Shown here: positions 1-8,563 of the stretch, in pieces
How positions within the stretch are numbered: the stretch's first letter is position 1
Layout of the letters: the number at the start of each line of letters is the position of its first letter
DNA from: an uncultured Paracoccaceae bacterium
GTDB lineage: Bacteria; Pseudomonadota; Alphaproteobacteria; Rhodobacterales; Rhodobacteraceae
NCBI GenBank assembly: GCA_958439195.1
Contig: OY288155.1
Location: 62,001 to 126,000 of the forward strand
Direction: 5' to 3'
DNA length: 64,000 bases
Position numbers and translations under genes: made by a program
The notes under the pieces: generated by a model
The model's database searches: none
What the model was told of the DNA's origin: nothing
Seen by the model: the letters and a program-made list of their open reading frames with translations, nothing else

Positions 1-390
1 CTGTATGAGGTGACGGTGTTTTCCGACGTGCTGGAGGCATCGCGCGATCATCTGGAACCGGGGCGGAACATCGTGCTGACGGTGCGGGCGGACCCGGATG
101 GGGATTCGGTTAAACTTTTGGCAAATGCCGTGCAGCCGATTGATGCCGTGGCCGCAGAAGCGGGTTCGGCTGACCTGCGCATCCATCTGAACCGGGCCGA
201 AGCGGCGAGGTCGGTGGCGGCGCTGCTTTCCACGCTTGAAGGGCGGTCCAAGGCGCAGGTCACCATTTGCGTGCCGGATGAAACCGGCAACGAAATCGAC
301 GTGATCCTGCCGCAAGCCTATCCTGTGACCCCGCAGATCAAGGGGGCAATCAAGGCTATGCCCGGTGTCTTGATGGTCGAGGAAATCTGA
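1..390 (+). CDS. dnaE: DNA polymerase III subunit alpha, C-terminal fragment
   Basis: The open frame enters from the left edge, so only the last 129 residues of the replicative polymerase catalytic subunit are visible; the stop is TGA at 388-390. It begins LYEVTVFSDVLEASRD and ends with a PVTPQIKGAIK...VLMVEEI block, matching my memory of the C-terminal tail (after the OB fold) of alphaproteobacterial DnaE. No catalytic residues lie in this part. The neighbouring SDR gene converges on it with no gap: its stop codon starts at the next base. The family call rests on remembered similarity of a poorly conserved region, so it is good but not certain. Confidence 0.8.
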   Translation: MYEVTVFSDVLEASRDHLEPGRNIVLTVRADPDGDSVKLLANAVQPIDAVAAEAGSADLRIHLNRAEAARSVAALLSTLEGRSKAQVTICVPDETGNEIDVILPQAYPVTPQIKGAIKAMPGVLMVEEI

Positions 391-1140
391 TCAGGCGTAA
401 ATATAGCCGCCCGATACGATGATGTTCTCGCCCGTCATATAGGTGTTGCGCGGCCCGCCCGCCATCAGCACCCATTCCGCCATCTCGCGCGGGTCGCCGC
501 CCCGGCCCAAGGGGCTGGCCTTGGCGAGTTCGGTCAGAAAACCCGCCTCGCGTGCCTTTTCAGTGGCCATGCCGGCGGGGGCTACAGAGTTCACCAGAAT
601 GCCGTCGTGTGCCACTTCCTGTGCCATGCTGCGGGTCAGGCTGACGACGGCGGCCTTGGTCGCGGCGTAATGGGCGTTCTGCGGATGCGCCTTGAAGGCA
701 TCGACCGACGTGATGTTGACGATCCGGCCCCGCACCATGCCGCGCAAATCTTGCCCGCGCATCTGGCGAATGGCGGTGACCATCATATGGTAGGTGCCTT
801 TCACGTTGATGGCGTTCGAGGCATCCCAATCGGCATCGGTGATGTCAAGGATCGGTTTGCGGGGGTAGATCGCGGCGGAATTGATCAGCGTGTCGACACG
901 TCCCAGTTGCGCTGCCACTTCGGCAAAGGCGGCATGGGCGGCGGGGGCGGTGCGGATGTCGCAAGCGGCATGGGCCGTGGCGATGTCAGCCGCGCGGGCG
1001 GGGGCAAGAGCGGCCTGTGCTGCATCGCCGTTCAGGTCGATGATGCCGATACCCGCCGCGCCCTCTGTCACGGCCATTTCGGCAAGCAGCGCGCCAAGAC
1101 CCGCGCCGCCGCCGACGATGACAACCATCAGGTCTTTCAT
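391..1140 (-). CDS. SDR family NAD(P)-dependent oxidoreductase (operon gene 8)
   Basis: A 249-residue short-chain dehydrogenase/reductase. The N-terminal Rossmann motif GGGAGLG lies at about residues 9-15, then NSAA at about 88, then catalytic Ser in NITSVDAF and Tyr/Lys in YAATK. The C terminus GGYIYA is typical of FabG-like SDRs. The start is the ATG at 1140, which places the glycine motif at the usual distance; an upstream in-frame extension runs through the neighbouring SDR gene and is discarded. It is the last gene of the leftward catabolic set and follows the other SDR by one base. It should oxidise or reduce a hydroxy or keto intermediate; the substrate cannot be read from sequence. 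Confidence 0.88.
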   Translation of the reverse strand: MKDLMVVIVGGGAGLGALLAEMAVTEGAAGIGIIDLNGDAAQAALAPARAADIATAHAACDIRTAPAAHAAFAEVAAQLGRVDTLINSAAIYPRKPILDITDADWDASNAINVKGTYHMMVTAIRQMRGQDLRGMVRGRIVNITSVDAFKAHPQNAHYAATKAAVVSLTRSMAQEVAHDGILVNSVAPAGMATEKAREAGFLTELAKASPLGRGGDPREMAEWVLMAGGPRNTYMTGENIIVSGGYIYA

Positions 1141-1141
1141 C

Positions 1142-1864
1142 TTAGCCGTCCTTTGATTTGGCCCCGGTTGCGGTGGCCTGATGGGTGGGCAGGATGTCAA
1201 AGCGGGCAACATCCACATGGGGTGGCAGGGCGAGGACCGCCACGACCATAGCCGCCACATCCTGTGGCTGCACGGCGTTGCCTGCTGCATACATCGCGGC
1301 GCGCTGATCGGCGGAAAGGATGCCGCGGTAAAGACCGGTTTCCACGCGGCCTGCGACAATTTCGGTCACCCGAACGCCATACGGGGCCATGTCCAGACGC
1401 AGCGATTGGGCAAAGCCGCCGATGGCGGCCTTGGTGGCGGCATAGACCGCCAGATTGGCAAAGGGCGCATGTCCGGCGGTTGATCCGGTAAAGAACACAT
1501 GCCCCCGGCCCCGGTCGCGCATACCCGGCGTGATCAGGCGGGTCAGCGCCAGGGTGGCCGTCAGGTTGGTGGCAATGGTCCGGTCAAGATCGGTTTCTTC
1601 CATATCCGGAAACGGCACCAGCGGTGGCATCATCCCGGCATTGTTGATCAGCACATCCGGGGCCAGACCCTGCACCGCAGCGCGCAGGGCCGCGCGGTCT
1701 GTGATATTCAACGGGTGCCCGGTGATGCCGTCCTGTTCGGCCAGTTCTGCCAGCGCCTGCCGATCACGGCCAAAGGCCGCCACCTGATAACCCGCATCCC
1801 GCAGGGCAAGGGCGATGGCCCGTCCGATACCGCCCGATGCGCCGGTGACTAGCGCCTGTTTCAT
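1142..1864 (-). CDS. SDR family oxidoreductase, YdfG-like (operon gene 7)
   Basis: A 240-residue SDR with TGASGGIG at residues 7-14, NNAG near 76, a catalytic Ser in TGSTAG and YAATK. The ending RFDILPTHQA resembles YdfG-type 3-hydroxy-acid/serine dehydrogenases, which suggests a small hydroxy acid substrate (inference). Its ATG at 1864-1862 overlaps the TGA of the LysR gene in an ATGA junction, which fixes the start and implies translational coupling. It is the second of two adjacent but clearly different SDRs, so recent tandem duplication is unlikely. Confidence 0.86.
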   Translation of the reverse strand: MKQALVTGASGGIGRAIALALRDAGYQVAAFGRDRQALAELAEQDGITGHPLNITDRAALRAAVQGLAPDVLINNAGMMPPLVPFPDMEETDLDRTIATNLTATLALTRLITPGMRDRGRGHVFFTGSTAGHAPFANLAVYAATKAAIGGFAQSLRLDMAPYGVRVTEIVAGRVETGLYRGILSADQRAAMYAAGNAVQPQDVAAMVVAVLALPPHVDVARFDILPTHQATATGAKSKDG

Positions 1865-2799
1865 GGAATTGCGCCCTCTATGTCTGCGTGGGGGGTGTTC
1901 CAATCCTCTGCCTCGACCCAGTCGCAAAAGGTGGCAATCTGCTTCACGCGGCGGTGCGATTTCGGCACCACCAGATAAAAGCCCGGCACCTGTTCGGGGG
2001 GCATGTCAGACATGACATCGCGCCCAAAGGGCGCAACAAGGCGGCCAGAGGCAAGGTCTTCGCCGGCATCAATGCTGGAAAGCAGGCCAACGCCAAGGCC
2101 GGCCAACGTGGCGCGGCGCATGGTGGCCGCATCCTGAAAGCGGATCGCGCGGGTCCGATCCGGCAAGGTTGTGCCCAGATGGGACAGCACATCGAACCAC
2201 AATCTTTCATGCAGGATCGGATGCAGCAGCGTTTCCGCCAGCAGATCGATTGGTTGGTGCAGCCGGGCGGCAATGGCGGGCGCGCAGCAGATCACCTTGA
2301 GATCGCGCAGAAGAAGGCAACTGTCGTTTTGCCCCCACTCACCAAACCCCCATTGAATGGCCACATCCACATCATCGCGCGCGAAATCCGGCAGGTCGAC
2401 CATTGTGGTCAGCCGCAAATCGGCATCGGGCAGGATGTCTCGGAACCGGGCCAAACGGTCCAGCAGGTGGCGGGTGGCGAAATAGGGGCTGGCATTGACG
2501 TTGATCCGGTTGCGCGGGCTGGACCGTGTGACCCGGCGGACACCTTCCGCGATTTCATCGAACCCGGCTGTTACAAAATGCGCCAGCAGGATCGCCTGTT
2601 CGCTGGGCGCGATGCCGCGCCCCTTGCGTTCAAAAAGGACCACGCCAAGCGCGTCTTCCAGCCCCTTGATCTGTAGGCTGACCGCTTGGGGCGATACCAG
2701 CAGTTCATCCGCCGCCTCACGAAAGCTGCGATGCTGCATCACCGCCTGAAAGACGCGCAACGCGTTGAGAGAGGGCAGGCGAAGCGGTCGGTCGGTCAT
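1861..2799 (-). CDS. LysR family transcriptional regulator (operon gene 6)
   Basis: A 312-residue LysR regulator. The N-terminal helix-turn-helix spans about residues 8-65 (LPSLNALRVFQAVMQHRSF, then ELLVSPQAVSLQIKGLE and LFERKGRG), followed by the periplasmic-binding-protein-like effector domain. The LPSLNALRVFQA opening is characteristic of the GcvA/TrpI branch. I chose the ATG at 2799 (MTDRPLRLPSL); a longer frame adds 21 unlike residues. The gene starts 7 bases after the oxidase gene and overlaps the next SDR by 4 bases, so it sits inside the transcription unit it probably controls. The effector is unknown, presumably the pathway substrate. Confidence 0.9.
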   Translation of the reverse strand: MTDRPLRLPSLNALRVFQAVMQHRSFREAADELLVSPQAVSLQIKGLEDALGVVLFERKGRGIAPSEQAILLAHFVTAGFDEIAEGVRRVTRSSPRNRINVNASPYFATRHLLDRLARFRDILPDADLRLTTMVDLPDFARDDVDVAIQWGFGEWGQNDSCLLLRDLKVICCAPAIAARLHQPIDLLAETLLHPILHERLWFDVLSHLGTTLPDRTRAIRFQDAATMRRATLAGLGVGLLSSIDAGEDLASGRLVAPFGRDVMSDMPPEQVPGFYLVVPKSHRRVKQIATFCDWVEAEDWNTPHADIEGAIP

Positions 2800-2806
2800 G
2801 GCGGGT

Positions 2807-4015
2807 TCAAATGACAGCCTTTTCAAGGAAGGGTCGGCCTTCGACGATCCGGTCATATCCAACCTCGGACAGGTCCAACGTGCGATAGGCGTTGTGGATG
2901 ATCAGTTCCGATACACCCCGACCGGCGGCAGGCGATTGCTGCAAACCGTGGCCGGAATAGCCGTTGGCAAAGATGAAATTCGTCACCTCGGGGTGGCGCC
3001 CCACGATCAGGTTGTGATCAAGGCTGTTGAAATCGTAATGCCCCGCCCACTGGTTGACGACCTTGATCGCCTCGAACGCCGGGGATCGGGCGGCAAGGGC
3101 GGGCCAGATGACATCGTCGAATTCGTGGTAGCGGGGTTCGAAATCATCCCAATCCACGGCGGGATCATCAACAGGGGATGCGCCTGACAGAAAGAACCGG
3201 CCTTCGGGGCGGCAGAAAACCCCGGTCGGGTCGATCATCAGGGGCAGGCGCCCGTGGTTGACTGTGGCGCTGCCTTCGGGTGATTGCGCGCAGGCAAAGA
3301 CAAAAGAGGTGCGCTTGCGCGGTTCCACTGGCACATCCAGCCCGGCCATTCGTGCCGTCAGCGCCGCGCGGGGGCCGGATGCATTGACGACGGTGTCCGC
3401 GCCGATGGTTGCGCCGGATTTCAGGCGGATGCCGCTGACGCGGTTGGCGGCGCGGTCGATCCCCACAACCTCATCGGTGACATACTCTGCGCCCTGCGCG
3501 CGGGCCTTGGCCTTGAAGCCGTTCATCAGGCCGGTGTTGGAAAACCACCCCTCGCCCGACCGGCCATAAGACGCAAGGCGGATGTCATCGACGTTCAGAT
3601 GCGGAAAGGCGCGGTTTAATTCTTCCTGATCCCACAGCACGACATCGGCCCCGCAGGCCACCTGCACCGCATGGCTTTCGCGCAGGGTCTGTTCCTGCGT
3701 CGGGGTTGCGGCAAGGAACAGATAGCCGCCCTGGTGAAAGTTGAGGTCGGGTGGCGCTTCGCCCGCAACCTGCATCACTTGCGCAAAATCGCGGATGAAG
3801 GCGGAACCGAATTGGCTGATCCTGACATTGATCGGGTTGGAAAACTGCGTGCGGATCGAGGAGGAGGACAGCGAGGTCGACGCAAAGCGATACGTCGGGT
3901 CGCGTTCCACCACCAGAACGGACCCTGTGAAATCGGGGTTCGCCGTCAGGAAATAGGCAACCGACGATCCGATGACCGCGCCACCGATGATCACCACATC
4001 GTAATGCGCCTTCAT
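2807..4015 (-). CDS. FAD-dependent oxidoreductase, DAO/sarcosine-oxidase type (operon gene 5)
   Basis: A 402-residue flavoprotein of the D-amino-acid/sarcosine oxidase fold. The dinucleotide-binding motif VVIIGGAVIGSS is at residues 7-18, a glutamate (VVERD) ends the second strand, and GYSGHGLQQSPAAGRG near 360-375 is the typical C-terminal FAD-binding segment. Such enzymes oxidise secondary or D-amines to imines or oxo acids. It overlaps the uronate-dehydrogenase-like gene upstream by 4 bases (ATGA at 4012-4015). Amine oxidation next to hydantoinase genes fits degradation of an N-substituted cyclic amide or amino acid, but this is inference. Confidence 0.85.
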   Translation of the reverse strand: MKAHYDVVIIGGAVIGSSVAYFLTANPDFTGSVLVVERDPTYRFASTSLSSSSIRTQFSNPINVRISQFGSAFIRDFAQVMQVAGEAPPDLNFHQGGYLFLAATPTQEQTLRESHAVQVACGADVVLWDQEELNRAFPHLNVDDIRLASYGRSGEGWFSNTGLMNGFKAKARAQGAEYVTDEVVGIDRAANRVSGIRLKSGATIGADTVVNASGPRAALTARMAGLDVPVEPRKRTSFVFACAQSPEGSATVNHGRLPLMIDPTGVFCRPEGRFFLSGASPVDDPAVDWDDFEPRYHEFDDVIWPALAARSPAFEAIKVVNQWAGHYDFNSLDHNLIVGRHPEVTNFIFANGYSGHGLQQSPAAGRGVSELIIHNAYRTLDLSEVGYDRIVEGRPFLEKAVI

Positions 4016-4833
4016 TTGGCGGGCTCGTCATCGGGATGGCCCATGTCCACAAACCAGCCGCCCAGACATTGGACCGCCGGGGCCTTTGGATCAGGCGTCG
4101 GGGTGCGCGCCTCAACCTCGGCACGGTAGAGTTCGGTGTTGTCCTGCGGGTGATAGCCCAGATGGTTGGCCAGCCGGTTGTCGACGGCCTTTACGGTGTT
4201 GTCCGACATGCCGAAAGATACGGTGAACCCTACACGTGGGGCGGTCAGGGCGGCCGTCACCAAACGGATGCAATCGTCGAACGAAAGCCAGGACCACAGC
4301 ATCCGCCGATCTGCCGGTTCGGGAAAGGACGAAAAGATGCGCAAGGCGGCGGTCTCAACCCCGAACTTGTCCCAGTAGAGGCGGCCCAGATCTTCGACGA
4401 AGCATTTGGACAGACCATAAAGTCCGTCGGGGCGGTGTGGGCTGTGGGCGTCAATCTGATCTTCCAGCCGGTGATAGCCGATGGCGTGAACAGAGCTGGC
4501 ATAGACCACCCGCTTCACCCCGTGTTTCCGCGCGCCTTCATAGATGTGATAGCTGCCCCGGATGCTGGAATTCAGCACCTCTTCCCAAGGGCGTTCCATC
4601 GGCGCGCCGCCAAAATGGACGATGGCATCGACGCCTTCGCACAGCTTCAGGATCGCGGCTTCATCAGCGAGTTCCGCGATATGCGCGGATTCGTTGGCTT
4701 GCAGATCGGCGATGGCGACCCGGTCGGTCAGGCGCAGATGCCGCGCCAAAGGGGCAAGGCCACGGCGCAACTGGGTTCCAAGGCGGCCAGCCGCCCCGGT
4801 GATCAGGATCGTGTCAAAGCGCGGGGTGGTCAT
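4012..4833 (-). CDS. NAD(P)-dependent epimerase/dehydratase, uronate-dehydrogenase-like (operon gene 4)
   Basis: A 273-residue extended SDR. ITGAAGRLG at about 10-18 binds NAD; VYASSVHAIGY carries the catalytic Ser; YGLSKCFVEDL carries the YxxxK pair. The stretch RPDGLYGLSKCF plus LYWDKFGVETAALRI closely follows my memory of Agrobacterium uronate dehydrogenase (Udh), which oxidises galacturonate/glucuronate to aldarolactones. Length also agrees. Whether the substrate is a uronate here is open, since the neighbours are hydantoinase and amine oxidase genes rather than sugar-acid genes. It overlaps both neighbours by 4 bases. Confidence 0.78.
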   Translation of the reverse strand: MTTPRFDTILITGAAGRLGTQLRRGLAPLARHLRLTDRVAIADLQANESAHIAELADEAAILKLCEGVDAIVHFGGAPMERPWEEVLNSSIRGSYHIYEGARKHGVKRVVYASSVHAIGYHRLEDQIDAHSPHRPDGLYGLSKCFVEDLGRLYWDKFGVETAALRIFSSFPEPADRRMLWSWLSFDDCIRLVTAALTAPRVGFTVSFGMSDNTVKAVDNRLANHLGYHPQDNTELYRAEVEARTPTPDPKAPAVQCLGGWFVDMGHPDDEPAK

Positions 4834-6464
4834 GCGGTATCTCCCTTTGCGGGTGTGGTGACATAGCCTTTGGTCAGGTCGGCCTGACGGTCGGCCAGCG
4901 CGCGATTGGCCGGGTCGCCAAAGCCGCCGCCACCCGGAAGGTGAAGGATCAGGCGGCGGCCTGCCGGGACGTGTTGCCAGCCCTTGGGTTTCAGCTTTGT
5001 GCCATCATCCAGAGCCACGCCGCCCGCCGCACCCGGCCCACCGCCATCGCGGCCTTTGGCAGGGTGATTGACCCGGTCGAACATGGCGGAAAAGTCAAAC
5101 TCATGCCCCGGCAGCGGTTCAATCTCGATCACCTGGCCCAACCCGCCGCGATATTCGCCATCGCCCCCGGAATCGGGGCGCAACTCCTTGCGCCAGACAA
5201 CGATGGGGCCGGTATGTTCGGTGGCTTCGATCGGCATGGTCATCACGCCAGAGGGGAAGGCGGTGGCCGACAGGCCATCCAGCCCCGGCCGCGCGCCCAT
5301 GCCGCCTGAGTTGAACATCAGGATCTCGGCCCTGCGGCCACCCTGCCCCGCGACTGGGCGCACCGACATATGGATGTTCCACAGCGATGCCGCGCCTTCG
5401 GCCAGCACCTGCCCCGGCAGCGCCTTGGCCAGCGCGCCTAGCACCAGATCAGGCACCAGATGGCCGATGACATGGCGCACGGAAACCGGCGCGGGCCGCG
5501 GCGCGTTCAGGATGTTTTCCGGGGATGAAATGGTGAAGGCCTGAAGCGAGGCCCAGTTGTTGGGAATATCCGGCGCGATCACGCATTTCAGCGCGTAAGA
5601 GGCATAAGCCTTGGTATAGATTACCGGCACGTTGATGCCCCAGCGGCTTATGGGGGCGCTGCCGGTGAAATCGCAATGCACCACATCGCCCGCAATTTCC
5701 ACCCGTGCGGCCAGACGGACGGGGTCATCATACCCGTCAGTATCCAGCACGTTGTCCCATGCACCCTGTGGCAGGGCGCGGATACGGTCCAACGTGGCGC
5801 TGCGGGTGCGGGAAAAGATGAATTCCCCCAGCGCATCCAGCGACGCCAGCCCGATTTCGCCCATCATCCCGATCAGGCGGCGGTGGCCGACATCGTTGCA
5901 GGCCGCCAGTGAATAGAAATCCCCCACCACCTGATTGGGTTCGCGCACATTGGCGCGGATCAGGCGGACCAGATCGGCATTCACCCGGCCCTTTTCGGCG
6001 AATTTCATGATGGGGATCTGGATGCCTTCCTCGTAAACCGACTTGCCATCTGCCCCAAATCCGCGCCCGCCCACATCCACCACATGCGCGGTGCAGGCAA
6101 AGAAACCGACCAGCGTTTCCCCAAGGAATGAGGGGGATACCATCGTGATGTCATGCAGGTGGCCGGTGCCCAGCCACGGGTCGTTGGTCACATAGGTATC
6201 GCCGGGGAACATGTTGTCGCGGCCGATCGCTTCGATGAAGTGACCCACCGCCTCAGCCATGGTGTTCACATGCCCGGGCGTGCCGGTTACAGCCTGCGCC
6301 AGCATCCGCCCCTGCGGATCAAACACCCCCGCCGACAGATCGCCCGCTTCGCGCACGGAGGTGGAAAAGGCGGTGCGCAAAAGCGTCATGGCCTGTTCCT
6401 CGACCACCGAAATCAGGCGGTTCCACATCACCTGCATACGGATTTCCATGGTGGCATCGGTCAT
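4830..6464 (-). CDS. hydantoinase B/oxoprolinase family protein (operon gene 3)
   Basis: A 544-residue HyuB-type subunit, normal family length. Recognisable blocks: FSTSVREAGDLSAGVFDPQGRMLAQ near 30-55, PGHVNTMAEAV, GDTYVTNDPWLGTGHLHDI near 105-125, FTGSAPISRWGINVP near 265, and a C-terminal glycine-rich LHLPGGGGFGDP. HyuB works with HyuA in ATP-dependent opening of cyclic amides (5-oxoproline, hydantoins) or in acetone/acetophenone-type carboxylases. It is directly coupled to hyuA by ATGA at 6461-6464. Substrate specificity cannot be derived. Confidence 0.9.
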   Translation of the reverse strand: MTDATMEIRMQVMWNRLISVVEEQAMTLLRTAFSTSVREAGDLSAGVFDPQGRMLAQAVTGTPGHVNTMAEAVGHFIEAIGRDNMFPGDTYVTNDPWLGTGHLHDITMVSPSFLGETLVGFFACTAHVVDVGGRGFGADGKSVYEEGIQIPIMKFAEKGRVNADLVRLIRANVREPNQVVGDFYSLAACNDVGHRRLIGMMGEIGLASLDALGEFIFSRTRSATLDRIRALPQGAWDNVLDTDGYDDPVRLAARVEIAGDVVHCDFTGSAPISRWGINVPVIYTKAYASYALKCVIAPDIPNNWASLQAFTISSPENILNAPRPAPVSVRHVIGHLVPDLVLGALAKALPGQVLAEGAASLWNIHMSVRPVAGQGGRRAEILMFNSGGMGARPGLDGLSATAFPSGVMTMPIEATEHTGPIVVWRKELRPDSGGDGEYRGGLGQVIEIEPLPGHEFDFSAMFDRVNHPAKGRDGGGPGAAGGVALDDGTKLKPKGWQHVPAGRRLILHLPGGGGFGDPANRALADRQADLTKGYVTTPAKGDTA

Positions 6465-8563
6465 GGCGTAGGTTCCTTGCGGAGGAGGAGGAGGGATCCG
6501 TCCGATTGCATCACCGCATCAAAGGGCGCGGTGACAACGGTGGCAGTTTCGCGCTCGACGATCACGGCAGGGCCGCTGATGCGGGCGCCGGGTGGCAGGC
6601 TTGCACGGTCGTGGATGGCCGAAGGCAGGGCCTTGGCGGCGGTGGGGTCAAAGATGGGGCGGGTCTGCGACGGGGCGATGCTGCCTTGCCCGGTGGTCAG
6701 GTGGTGGCGGGGTGGGGCGGGGCGTTCGTCCTGTGCCTTGACCGACCAGGTGACCACCTCAATTTCCAGCCCGTCCAACCCGTCGATGGCGCGGCCGAAG
6801 AAGCGGGCATAATTGTCCTGAAAGGCGCGGCGCAGGGCGGGGATGTCTGCTGCGGTGAAGGGATGATCGGGCAGGGTGACCGGTATTTCCCAGCCTTGCC
6901 CGACATAGCGCATGAAGGCGGTAGTTTCGCGGCGGATCGTGCCCGCGCTGCCCGCGCGGACAAAGCCTTCGGCGGTGGCACGCAAATCGGCCAGCAGGGC
7001 GTTGATGGCGGCGGGGTCAAAGGCCGACAGGCGCGTGACCTTGGACATCAGCGCCTCATACCCGAAAGGCGCGCGCAGAAAGCCGATGGCCGACCCGACA
7101 CCCGCGCCGGGGGGCACAAGGCACCGGTCTATGCCCAGCTTTTCGCACAGCCGTGCGGCGTGCAACGGGGCCGCGCCGCCGAAGGCGATCATCATGTTGT
7201 CGGCAATGTTCTTGCCGTTTTCCACGGCATGAACGCGGGCGGCGTTGGCCATGTTTTCATCGACCACCTCGCAGATGCCAAAGGCGGCGGCTTCGGTGGC
7301 GAGTGACAGGCGGTTGCCCACTTCCTGCGCGATGGCGGTCTCGGCGGCGGGGCGTGACAGGCGGATTGCGCCGCCGGCGAAATTGTCGGGGTCGATCTTG
7401 CCCAACACCAGATCGGCATCCGTAATGGCGGGCCGCGCGCCACCGCGTTGATAGCAGGCGGGGCCGGGTTCCGATGCGGCGGATTCCGGGCCGGTCTGGA
7501 TGCGGCCCATGCTGTCGACCCAGGCGATAGAGCCACCGCCTGCACCGATTTCGATCATCTCGATCACAGGGATCGAAATGGGCATGCCGGACCCTTTGGC
7601 GAAACGGGTGGTGCGCGCGACCTCGAAACTGCGGGCGGTCTTTGGGGCGAAATCCTCGATCAGGCAGATCTTGGCGGTGGTGCCGCCCATGTCATAGCTG
7701 ACCACGCGGTCCAGCCTGAACCGGCGTGCGATATCGGCGGCGAAAATGGCACCGCCCGCGGGGCCGCTTTCCACCAGGCGCACGGGGAATTCGGCGGCAG
7801 TGTCTACGTCGATCAGCCCGCCACCGGAATGGATCATGTAAACCGGACAGGTGGCCCCGGTTTCGGCCAGCCGGATTTGCAGGCGTTTCAGGTAATCAGC
7901 CATCTGCGGGCGGACATAGGCATTGGCGCAGACGGTGTTGAAGCGTTCAAATTCCCGCATCTGCGGCGAGACTTCGGCAGAGATGGAGATGGGAAGATCA
8001 ACCCGCGCCGCGATGATATCGCGCGCGCGGCGTTCATGGGCGGGATTCATGTAGGAATGGATGAACCCGATGGCGACAGCGCCATAATCGCCCTTGGCGA
8101 TATGGTCGGCCAGCGCCTCAAGCGCGGCCTCGTCCAACGGGGCCAGTTCCTGCCCTTCGGCCCCGATGCGACCTGCGACGGGAAAGCGATCTTCGCGCGG
8201 GACAAGGGGCAGGGGAAGGCGTAGGTTCAGATCGTATTGATCAAAGCGGTTTTCGGTCCGCATCTCGACCACATCACGGAAGCCTTCGGTGGTGACAAAG
8301 GCGGTGCGCGCGCCGCGCCGTTCTATCAGGGCATTGGTGGCCAGCGTGGTGCCGTGGATGACGATATCCAGATCGGCGGGGGACAGGCCCGCCTCAGCCA
8401 GCAACAGGGTGATGCCGTCAAGAATGGGTTGTTCGGGGGCGGTGTAATCGGTCAGGATCTTGGTGGAATAGAGCCTGTCGCCCACCTCAAGAACAATATC
8501 GGTAAAGGTGCCGCCAATATCGGCGCCAAGGCGAACCGGGGGGCGTGCGGGATCAGCGGGCAT
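6461..8563 (-). CDS. hydantoinase/oxoprolinase family protein, A subunit (operon gene 2)
   Basis: A 700-residue HyuA-type subunit of the actin-like ATPase fold. The phosphate-1 motif GADIGGTFTDIV is at residues 13-24; HGTTLATNALIERRG near 90-104; VVSYDMGGTTAKICLI near 290 is the second ATP loop; IEIGAGGGSIAWVD near 340; AFGGAAPLHAARL near 460. Length is standard. It should phosphorylate or activate a cyclic amide or ketone for the B subunit. The start ATG shares its last base with the stop of the upstream TPP enzyme (TAATG at 8561-8565). Confidence 0.91.
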   Translation of the reverse strand: MPADPARPPVRLGADIGGTFTDIVLEVGDRLYSTKILTDYTAPEQPILDGITLLLAEAGLSPADLDIVIHGTTLATNALIERRGARTAFVTTEGFRDVVEMRTENRFDQYDLNLRLPLPLVPREDRFPVAGRIGAEGQELAPLDEAALEALADHIAKGDYGAVAIGFIHSYMNPAHERRARDIIAARVDLPISISAEVSPQMREFERFNTVCANAYVRPQMADYLKRLQIRLAETGATCPVYMIHSGGGLIDVDTAAEFPVRLVESGPAGGAIFAADIARRFRLDRVVSYDMGGTTAKICLIEDFAPKTARSFEVARTTRFAKGSGMPISIPVIEMIEIGAGGGSIAWVDSMGRIQTGPESAASEPGPACYQRGGARPAITDADLVLGKIDPDNFAGGAIRLSRPAAETAIAQEVGNRLSLATEAAAFGICEVVDENMANAARVHAVENGKNIADNMMIAFGGAAPLHAARLCEKLGIDRCLVPPGAGVGSAIGFLRAPFGYEALMSKVTRLSAFDPAAINALLADLRATAEGFVRAGSAGTIRRETTAFMRYVGQGWEIPVTLPDHPFTAADIPALRRAFQDNYARFFGRAIDGLDGLEIEVVTWSVKAQDERPAPPRHHLTTGQGSIAPSQTRPIFDPTAAKALPSAIHDRASLPPGARISGPAVIVERETATVVTAPFDAVMQSDGSLLLLRKEPTP

